From Planctomycetota bacterium (GTDB lineage Bacteria; Planctomycetota; Phycisphaerae; Sedimentisphaerales; SM23-30), in the NCBI GenBank assembly GCA_029573975.1, contig JAKQBU010000341.1, positions 1-5,669 on the forward strand: a DNA stretch of 5,669 nucleotides, written 5' to 3'. Both the position numbers and the translations under genes were made by a program. Positions within the stretch are counted from its first letter, which is position 1; every line of letters begins with the position of its first letter. Shown one piece after another: positions 1 to 5,446 of the stretch. The notes under the pieces are model-generated. The model was given only the letters and a program-made list of their open reading frames with translations. It was not told the origin of the DNA and did not search any database.

Positions 1-834
1 CTCGGCGGCAATGAGGAACTACCTCCTGATTATTATAGGTGGACGGGCGCCTTTGATGATGTACGAATTTATAACCATGCTCTGAGCGAAGCGGAAGTGC
101 AGGAATTGGCTCCCCCCGAACCTAACGAAGTCTGGCCGGATCCCGAAGATCCGACGACCGACTGGGACTTCCAGCGGGATTTCCGAAAGGATGCCAACCC
201 CTCCGGTGCAGGCGCAGCCTGGAATATGGGAATGGGTTTCAATCCGTCGAATACCTCCGATTTCCTGCTCTATGATAATCATTATTGGGATGATTGGGGC
301 AATGAATGCTGGAATATCAGCGGCAACAGTTCCGTTATCTGGAAAAATAAAACTCTAGCAACGTTATTCGGCAATCCCGTCGGCACAGTGGCGGTCCATC
401 CTGGATCTGGCACTGGTGAGGAACTGGTCAAGATTCGCTGGGTCTCCCCGATTACCAGTATCGTTGGGATCGTAGGCTCTTTTGCCGCTGGTGATATCGG
501 AGCGGTGGAAGCCTGGATTGTCAAGGATGGAGTAGTACTGCTTAGCCAGACCCCACAGACGACGGCGGATATTCCGTTTGATATTCGCACGGAAGTAGTC
601 CCCGGCACGATTATTGATCTGATCGTGGGTATGGGCGCCAGCTACGGATCGGAAGCGACTCCCGTATATGCAACCATTACCCGTGAGGATTCGCTACGCT
701 GCCAGGATTTGCCGGATTCGGCGTTTCAAACGGCTGACCTGAACCGGGATTGTTATGTCAATCTGGAGGATTTCGCGGTAATCGCCCGGGATTGGCTCAA
801 GTGCAATAACCCGCAGGACGAAGCCTGTGATTGA
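1..834 (+). CDS. Secreted LamG and dockerin protein, 3' part (5' end outside window)
   Basis: The frame is open from base 1 and ends at TGA 832-834, giving 277 visible residues; the start lies upstream of the window. Residues about 14-39 are the last strands of a LamG/concanavalin A-like module ('GAFDDVRIYNHALSEAEV'), which usually binds carbohydrate. After an acidic, Pro-rich linker (about 40-55), residues about 56-230 form a second domain predicted to be all-beta, with 'VAVHPGSGTGEELVKIRWVSP' followed by 'VVPGTIIDLIVGMGASYG'. It resembles unnamed domains I recall from planctomycete exported proteins. Residues 246-268 are a single dockerin type I-like repeat: D246, N248, D250, N254 and D257 fit the calcium-binding loop, followed by F258, W265 and C268. 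Dockerins normally bind cohesins; with one repeat instead of the usual two, the partner here is unknown. The protein is presumably exported, but its signal peptide is not visible. The family calls are firm for the LamG tail and dockerin, weak for the middle domain. Confidence 0.85.
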   Translation, partial: LGGNEELPPDYYRWTGAFDDVRIYNHALSEAEVQELAPPEPNEVWPDPEDPTTDWDFQRDFRKDANPSGAGAAWNMGMGFNPSNTSDFLLYDNHYWDDWGNECWNISGNSSVIWKNKTLATLFGNPVGTVAVHPGSGTGEELVKIRWVSPITSIVGIVGSFAAGDIGAVEAWIVKDGVVLLSQTPQTTADIPFDIRTEVVPGTIIDLIVGMGASYGSEATPVYATITREDSLRCQDLPDSAFQTADLNRDCYVNLEDFAVIARDWLKCNNPQDEACD

Positions 835-852
835 TCTGATGTAAAAAAAAGG

Positions 853-891
853 TTCCCGAACCGGCTGGCAGCGAAACGGCCGGTTCGGGAG
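853..891 (+). terminator. Strong hairpin after the dockerin gene, possible terminator
   Basis: A perfect 11-bp stem (855-865 CCCGAACCGGC with 879-889) has a 13-nt loop, and a T-A and a T-G pair extend it outward. It begins 18 bases after the stop codon. On the + strand it is not followed by a proper T-run (only TTTTT at 905-909), so it may slow or stabilise transcripts rather than end them. The A-run at 843-850 would serve as a U-tract only for transcription on the other strand, where no gene is seen. Confidence 0.55.
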
Positions 892-962
892 TATATACGA
901 ATAGTTTTTGAAAAGTGAGGAATGCCGAAACGCATTGTCTTACGCGAAGGGAGTCTGTGCCT

Positions 963-1781
963 ATGAAAACCAAAAAAGGATTTACGCTGGTGGAGTTGCT
1001 GGTGGTGATTGCGATTATCGCGATCCTGGTATCGATTCTGATGCCCGCCCTATCCCGGATGCGGGATTCCGCCCGCATGACGGTCTGCAAGACCAATCAG
1101 AAGGCGCTGGGCTTCGGAATGAGGCAGTATGCCGATGATTATGAGGAAAAAGTTCCCTGCTGGGGCTGGGAATATGATGAATGCGGCCGGTTTGACACGG
1201 TCGTTACCGGGACCAGCTGGACCGAGCCGACTATCAAGCAAATGACCAAAGGTTTTGAGGGCGGCTATATCTGGGAATATGCCAACAATGCCAAGATGTA
1301 TGTCTGTCCCAGCCTGAATGCCGACAAAATGAATCCCCGGAACAATCCTGCCAACGCGGGCTGTCCGGTGTGGGGCTGGCCCAATCCCACGAATCCGTCC
1401 CGCAACGGTCCTGTCTGGAGTTACACGGCCAATTTCCAGCCCGGCGTCAGCTTGAAGGATCCGCAATGGCGGGTGAATCCGGATCTGGTCGTGCCGTCCC
1501 CTTATGATGTCTTTATGCTGTACGAGGAAGACTATACCCTGCTTTCTTCGTATGATAACGGCGGGGCCCTGTTTCCTGCGGAAGATTACCTAGGCCGATA
1601 TCACATGGTCTCGAATGAAGTGCTCAAAGCCGGCCAAATGGTTACGCTGGGCAGCGGGAACCTGGTCTTTTTTGACGGCCATGTGGAAGATATGAACAGC
1701 GAAATATTCATGGACCGGGTAACCACAACTAATGGTATGAAACAGCTTTGCGGCGGTTACATGGGATTTACCTGGCCCTGA
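963..1781 (+). CDS. Type II secretion/type IV pilin-like pseudopilin (prepilin N-methylation protein)
   Basis: The product has 272 residues. The N-terminus 'MKTKKGFTLVELLVVIAIIA' is a class III prepilin signal: a short basic leader, cleavage by prepilin peptidase after G6, F7 as the methylated mature first residue, and E11 as the conserved Glu+5, followed by a membrane helix to about residue 30. The start at 963 is chosen because it gives this standard leader and has AAGGGAG at 947-953, 9 bases upstream; a GTG start at 915 would add 16 unlikely residues. 'YVCPS' around C115 and 'NLVFFDGHVE' at 233-242 match the large planctomycete/Lentisphaera group of single-gene pseudopilins with an H-X9-DG C-terminus. 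T228 replaces the His of that motif. No assembly ATPase, platform protein or peptidase is nearby, so it probably uses machinery encoded elsewhere. Its role (pseudopilus, surface fibre or substrate uptake) cannot be told from sequence. Confidence 0.92.
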   Translation: MKTKKGFTLVELLVVIAIIAILVSILMPALSRMRDSARMTVCKTNQKALGFGMRQYADDYEEKVPCWGWEYDECGRFDTVVTGTSWTEPTIKQMTKGFEGGYIWEYANNAKMYVCPSLNADKMNPRNNPANAGCPVWGWPNPTNPSRNGPVWSYTANFQPGVSLKDPQWRVNPDLVVPSPYDVFMLYEEDYTLLSSYDNGGALFPAEDYLGRYHMVSNEVLKAGQMVTLGSGNLVFFDGHVEDMNSEIFMDRVTTTNGMKQLCGGYMGFTWP

Positions 1782-1786
1782 TCGGG

Positions 1787-1796
1787 AAAGGAGGTG
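1787..1796 (+). promoter_or_regulatory. Shine-Dalgarno-like sequence without a start codon
   Basis: AAAGGAGGTG lies 5 bases after the pseudopilin stop codon and matches the usual bacterial anti-Shine-Dalgarno region over 10 bases, better than any ribosome binding site used in this window. No ATG, GTG or TTG follows at a normal distance; the first is TTG 1818, 21 bases on, opening only a 10-codon frame. It may be a remnant of a lost gene start or chance. Confidence 0.4.
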
Positions 1797-1878
1797 CAGA
1801 GAAAATACATAAGAATTTTTGAAGCTTTGTGTGTGTAGCGTGTGTTTTTAGTTACTGTTTACTGGTTTTTTTTAATGT

Positions 1879-1913
1879 TTTGACAAAGCGAGGAAAAATG
1901 AAACTTTGTCAAA
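1879..1913 (+). promoter_or_regulatory. Perfect inverted repeat in the leader of the LamG/PEP-CTERM gene
   Basis: TTTGACAAAG (1879-1888) and CTTTGTCAAA (1904-1913) are perfect 10-bp arms separated by 15 bases. The right arm ends one base before the gene's GGAGG (1915-1919). The spacer holds AGGAAAAATG, a weak second ribosome-binding and start site in frame with the gene. As RNA it would form a hairpin next to the ribosome binding site; as DNA it could be a repressor operator. The left arm includes TTGACA (1880-1885), but no -10 hexamer stands at the right distance. Confidence 0.5.
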
Positions 1914-1927
1914 CGGAGGAAATGAAG

Positions 1928-2662
1928 ATGAAGAAGATGTTAAGTGTTCTGATCGTGTTGTGTCTGGCCGGCGCTGCCTCGGCGGATATGGTAGCCTATT
2001 ACAACTTTGAAGAGGGCAGCGGGGTGGTTGCCGCTGATTCATCCGGCTATGGCAATGCCGCCGACGGCATAAAGGGCGGCGCTGGTACCATAAGCTGGAT
2101 ACCCGGCAAGGTGGGAAATTACGCGGCTTCTCTGGATGGTGCATCCTATTTTAATTGCGGGAAAGACAGCAAATTCGATATCACCGGCCAGATTTCGATT
2201 GCGGCCTGGATCAAGAGTACCCCCAACCACTTTTTTGAGATGCTGGTTTCTAAAGGAAACGGCGCAGGATGGCGAGTTTGTGAGTTGGTTGATACGAATA
2301 GTATGTTCTGGGGTGTTAATGGGGACAATGCGAATATAGGTGGTTCTATTCCTGCATTAGATGACACGTGGCATCATGTGGCGGCTACCTACGATGAAAC
2401 TGCCGATCTCACGCGGTTGTACATTGATGGTGTGAAAGAGGAATTATCCTATACCTGGCCCATTCTCACCAACCCGTACGATGTAGTGCTGGGTGCTAAC
2501 GCCGAGCTTGGCTATGGTTTTAACTGGTTTGGCGCTATGGATGACGTACGAATCTATAATCATGCCCTGACCGAGGCGGAAGTGAAGGCACTGGTTCCCG
2601 AACCGGCGACGATGGCGCTGCTGGGGCTGGGCGCTCTGGGTCTGCTGCGGAAGCGCAGATAA
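1928..2662 (+). CDS. Secreted LamG-domain protein with PEP-CTERM anchor
   Basis: The product has 244 residues. Residues 1-19 (MKKMLSVLIVLCLAGAASA) are a signal peptide with cleavage expected before D20. Residues about 20-220 form one LamG/concanavalin A-like lectin domain: 'MVAYYNFEEGSG' opens it, 'ISIAAWIKS', 'WHHVAATYD' and 'TRLYIDGV' are its core strands, and 'GAMDDVRIYNHALTEAEV' closes it. The tail from V223 is a PEP-CTERM signal: VPEP, a hydrophobic stretch and a final RKRR. In the exosortase system such tails are cut and the protein is held at or released from the cell surface. ATG 1928 is preferred because GGAGG at 1915-1919 is 8 bases upstream; in-frame ATGs at 1898, 1922 and 1937 are alternatives, with 1922 too close to the site and 1937 removing the basic residues. 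No catalytic residues are recognised, so the role is probably binding. A terminator follows. Confidence 0.92.
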   Translation: MKKMLSVLIVLCLAGAASADMVAYYNFEEGSGVVAADSSGYGNAADGIKGGAGTISWIPGKVGNYAASLDGASYFNCGKDSKFDITGQISIAAWIKSTPNHFFEMLVSKGNGAGWRVCELVDTNSMFWGVNGDNANIGGSIPALDDTWHHVAATYDETADLTRLYIDGVKEELSYTWPILTNPYDVVLGANAELGYGFNWFGAMDDVRIYNHALTEAEVKALVPEPATMALLGLGALGLLRKRR

Positions 2663-2677
2663 TCTGCCTGGAAAATA

Positions 2678-2693
2678 TACTGCATAAGCAGTA
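2678..2693 (+). other. Small stem-loop between the stop codon and the terminator
   Basis: TACTGC (2678-2683) and GCAGTA (2688-2693) pair perfectly around a four-base ATAA loop, 15 bases after the LamG/PEP-CTERM stop codon and 11 before the terminator stem. It could protect the mRNA 3' end, but a 6-bp stem can occur by chance. Confidence 0.35.
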
Positions 2694-2704
2694 AAGATAT
2701 TATC

Positions 2705-2750
2705 AGAATCCTGCCGTTATCCGATCACGGCGGGATTCTTTTTTTGTTTT
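2705..2750 (+). terminator. Rho-independent terminator after the LamG/PEP-CTERM gene
   Basis: A 13-bp stem with one T-G pair (2705-2717 with 2727-2739) and a 9-base loop is followed directly by seven Ts (2739-2745), then G and four more Ts. This is the classic intrinsic terminator form and separates the left gene group from the glycosidase unit. Confidence 0.9.
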
Positions 2751-2768
2751 CAAAATACGGATAATTTC

Positions 2769-2797
2769 TTGACATTCTTCTGCATTTGCACCATACT
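2769..2797 (+). promoter_or_regulatory. Sigma70-type promoter for the alpha-galactosidase unit
   Basis: A perfect -35 TTGACA (2769-2774) is followed after exactly 17 bases by CATACT (2792-2797), which matches the -10 consensus at four of six positions. It lies just after the terminator at 2705-2750 and would start transcription near 2804, leaving an AT-rich leader of about 110 bases before the ATG at 2917. The spacer contains the small dyad TGCATTTGCA (2781-2790), a possible regulator site. Planctomycete promoters can differ from the consensus, so this is a motif-based call. Confidence 0.6.
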
Positions 2798-2916
2798 ACC
2801 GGCTGCAACCGACATACAAAAAAAGTATGCATTTTTGGAATTTTTTTATGTGTTACCTGCCCTTATCGATTCAAGCGAAAACCTTTTCTGGTTCATTTTA
2901 GCGAAAGGAAAAAACG

Positions 2917-5406
2917 ATGTGGAAGAAATGGACGATTCTGACGGCTTTTCTGAGTATGTTTCTGGCGGCGGAAACGGTTCTGGCCCTGGCGGCTGCTCCG
3001 AATGAACTGGCGGAACGGTCGCAATGGGTTTCGGCCAAATTCCAGGGGGTATCGCTCGATGCGGCGCGTGGCGAGGGGCTGGCGGTGCTGGCCAATTACG
3101 GCGGGCCTTTGCAGCAGAACGGCCGGGAGGGGCAACCTTTGCGCATCGCGAACCAGAGCTACAACCGGGGGATCTACGGCCATGCCCCCGCCAGGTACCT
3201 GGTGCAGTTGCCCGGTCCGGGGAAATCGTTTACGGCGCAGGTGGGGATCGACACCAACGGGGACTACGGCGGCGGGAGTGTGATTTTTATCGTGGAGGCC
3301 AAAGGCAAAGAGTTGTGCCGCTCGCAAGTCAAGCATCGCGGGGAAGGGGCCGAAGCGCTGCAGGCGGACCTGCAGGGGGCGACGGAATTCACCCTGACGG
3401 TCGATGATTCCGGCGACAATAACAACAGCGACCAGGCCAGTTGGGCGGAGGCGAAAGTTACGCTGGCGGACGGGAAGGAGCTCTGGCTGGGGGATATGCA
3501 GGTGATCGACGCCCAGAAGCAGCCCTATGATACGGAACCGCCGTTTTCGTTTATCTACAACGGGCAATCGTCCCGGCAGGTGCTGAATGGCTGGGAACTC
3601 AAGCGAGATAGGAAAAAGCTGGACGAGCGGCGGACCGGATATACGCTGCAATATACCGATCCCAAGACCGGGTTGCAGGTCCGCTGTGAGGCGGTGGAAT
3701 ACGAGGATTATCCGACGGTCGAGTGGACGCTGTACTTCAAGAACACCGGGGGCGCGGATACGCCCATCCTGGAGAACATCCAGGCGATGGACAGCGATTT
3801 CAGCCGCGGCTCGGCAGGGGAATTTGTGCTGCGCACAATTAAGGGGGACAATTGTACACCCGACAGCTACCAGCCTCTGCTGGAAACGCTGGCCCCGGGC
3901 AGCAGCCGCACCATCGCCAACACCGGCGGACGGCCGACCCAGATTTCGTTTCCATATTACAATATTGAGTTTGGCGGGGAAGGTTTGATCTACGTGCTCA
4001 GTTGGGCCGGGCAGTGGAACACCGGCTTTGTCCGCGACGGAGCTTTCAATCTGAAGGTTAGCGGCGGGCAGGAATTGACGCATTTCAAACTGCTGCCCGG
4101 CGAGGAGGTGCGCAGTCCGCTGGTGGTGTTGCAGTTTTACCAGGGCGGCTGGCTGCGGGGGCAGAATCTCTGGCGGCGCTGGATGTACCATCACAGCCTG
4201 CCGAAGCCGGATGGCAAACTGCTGGAGCCGCAGATGTCGCTGTGCTGCGGGAACTATTTTCCCGCGCTGATGACGGTGGCATCGAAGGAGATGGAATTTA
4301 TCCAGCGGCACGCGGACGAAAAAATTGACATTGATGTCTGGTGGCAGGATGCCGGGTGGTATCCGTGCGATGGACCCGGCTGGCCCAAGACCGGGACGTG
4401 GGAACCGGACCCCGTCCGTTTCCCCAAAGGGATTAAGGAGGTCAGCGATTTCGCCCGTGCCCGGGGCATGGAAACCATGGTGTGGTTCGAGCCGGAACGG
4501 GTGGCCGGCGGGACCTGGATCACGGAAAATCATCCGGAATGGGTGCATGGCGGCGCCGGGGGCGGCCTGCTGAAACTCTCGGACCCCGAATGCCGGAAAT
4601 GGATCACCCAGCATATCAGCAAGCTGCTGACGGAGCAGGGCATTGACCTGTACCGGCAGGATTTCAATATTGATCCGCTGGGCTACTGGCGGGGTGCGGA
4701 TGCGGAAGACCGGCAGGGAATCACCGAGATTCGCCATGTGGAAGGGTATTTTGCCTACTGGGACGGCCTGCTGGCGGACCATCCGGGGATGCTGATTGAC
4801 TCCTGCGCCTCCGGGGGGCGGCGGAATGATCTGGAGACCCTGCGGCGGGCGGTGCCCATGCTGCGGAGCGACTATTATGCCAGTCCCTACGGCCAGCAGT
4901 GCCTTACCTACGGCCTGTCCCTGTGGTTCCCCTACCAGGGAACCGGCCTGGTCTATTCCGCGGCTTCCTTGACCGACTACTGGATTCGCAGCAGTTGGGT
5001 CACGGAATTCAGCTTTGGTCCGGGCGGCGAAGGCCTGGATGTCGTCGATTTCAAACACTGGAAAAAACTTACCGATGAGTGGCGCAGCGTCGCCCATTAT
5101 TTTTTCGGGGATTATTACCCGCTCACTCCCTACAGCCTGAATGAGGATGTCTGGATGGCCTGGCAGTTTCACCGGGAGGACCTGGGGGAAGGCGTGATCC
5201 AGGCCTTCCGGCGGCCCGACTGTTTTTATGAATCCGCCCGTTTCAAGCTGCAGGACCTGGAACCGGAGGCTCGGTATATCGTTCGCCAGCCGGATGAAAA
5301 GGGTTCCAACCGCATGACCGGCCGGGAACTGATGGAAAAAGGGCTGCGCATTACGCTGGAGAATAATCCGGAGGCCGTTACGATTATCTATAAAAAACTG
5401 AAATAA
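2917..5406 (+). CDS. Secreted GH36 alpha-galactosidase-type glycosidase with N-terminal NPCBM domain
   Basis: The product has 829 residues and probably removes alpha-galactosyl units from oligo- or polysaccharides outside the cytoplasm. A signal peptide spans about residues 1-25. An NPCBM carbohydrate-binding domain covers about 34-195 ('YNRGIYGHAPARYLVQLPG', 'VGIDTN'). The GH36 N-terminal beta domain runs about 208-430, the melibiase barrel about 430-750 and a C-terminal beta domain about 755-829. Visible active-site motifs are 'WWQDAGWY' (D478), 'WFEPER' (523-528), 'YRQDFN' with D582 in the nucleophile position, and 'SCASGGRRND' with D638 in the acid/base position. Typical GH36 members have KWDxN and SGGGRFD there, so this belongs to a divergent branch and an alpha-N-acetylgalactosaminide or other related substrate is possible. 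AAAGGA at 2904-2909 supports the start with a 7-base spacer. The gene contains no TTA, CTA or TCA codon, unlike its neighbours. A URO-D-like gene follows 40 bases after the stop. Confidence 0.93.
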   Translation: MWKKWTILTAFLSMFLAAETVLALAAAPNELAERSQWVSAKFQGVSLDAARGEGLAVLANYGGPLQQNGREGQPLRIANQSYNRGIYGHAPARYLVQLPGPGKSFTAQVGIDTNGDYGGGSVIFIVEAKGKELCRSQVKHRGEGAEALQADLQGATEFTLTVDDSGDNNNSDQASWAEAKVTLADGKELWLGDMQVIDAQKQPYDTEPPFSFIYNGQSSRQVLNGWELKRDRKKLDERRTGYTLQYTDPKTGLQVRCEAVEYEDYPTVEWTLYFKNTGGADTPILENIQAMDSDFSRGSAGEFVLRTIKGDNCTPDSYQPLLETLAPGSSRTIANTGGRPTQISFPYYNIEFGGEGLIYVLSWAGQWNTGFVRDGAFNLKVSGGQELTHFKLLPGEEVRSPLVVLQFYQGGWLRGQNLWRRWMYHHSLPKPDGKLLEPQMSLCCGNYFPALMTVASKEMEFIQRHADEKIDIDVWWQDAGWYPCDGPGWPKTGTWEPDPVRFPKGIKEVSDFARARGMETMVWFEPERVAGGTWITENHPEWVHGGAGGGLLKLSDPECRKWITQHISKLLTEQGIDLYRQDFNIDPLGYWRGADAEDRQGITEIRHVEGYFAYWDGLLADHPGMLIDSCASGGRRNDLETLRRAVPMLRSDYYASPYGQQCLTYGLSLWFPYQGTGLVYSAASLTDYWIRSSWVTEFSFGPGGEGLDVVDFKHWKKLTDEWRSVAHYFFGDYYPLTPYSLNEDVWMAWQFHREDLGEGVIQAFRRPDCFYESARFKLQDLEPEARYIVRQPDEKGSNRMTGRELMEKGLRITLENNPEAVTIIYKKLK

Positions 5407-5446
5407 CCATATAGAGCAATTTAGAATCAAGGAAAGTATATCACCC

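Noticed and set aside
915..962. A longer start (GTG 915) for the pseudopilin
   Set aside because: It would give a 22-residue leader; the MKTKKG leader from ATG 963 is the normal prepilin form and has its own ribosome binding site.
1818..1850. A Cys-rich mini frame (MKLCVCSVCF) after the Shine-Dalgarno-like sequence
   Set aside because: Ten codons in a GT-repeat stretch, TTG start 21 bases from the site; nothing distinguishes it from chance.
1880..1908. TTGACA at 1880-1885 as the -35 box of a promoter for the LamG/PEP-CTERM gene
   Set aside because: No -10-like hexamer occurs 16-18 bases downstream, and the TTGACA is part of the inverted repeat.
1829..1927. A longer start (GTG 1829) for the LamG/PEP-CTERM protein
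   Set aside because: It would place 33 extra residues before a standard signal peptide and has no suitable ribosome binding site, whereas ATG 1928 has GGAGG 8 bases upstream.
2769..3005. A 78-residue + strand open frame running into the glycosidase gene
   Set aside because: It starts on a TTG inside the likely promoter, lacks a ribosome binding site and overlaps the glycosidase start in another frame with low-complexity sequence.
3002..3988. Arg- and Gly-rich open frames of 93-133 residues within the glycosidase gene
   Set aside because: They are out-of-frame readings of a GC-rich gene, with the composition expected of such shadows and no family resemblance.
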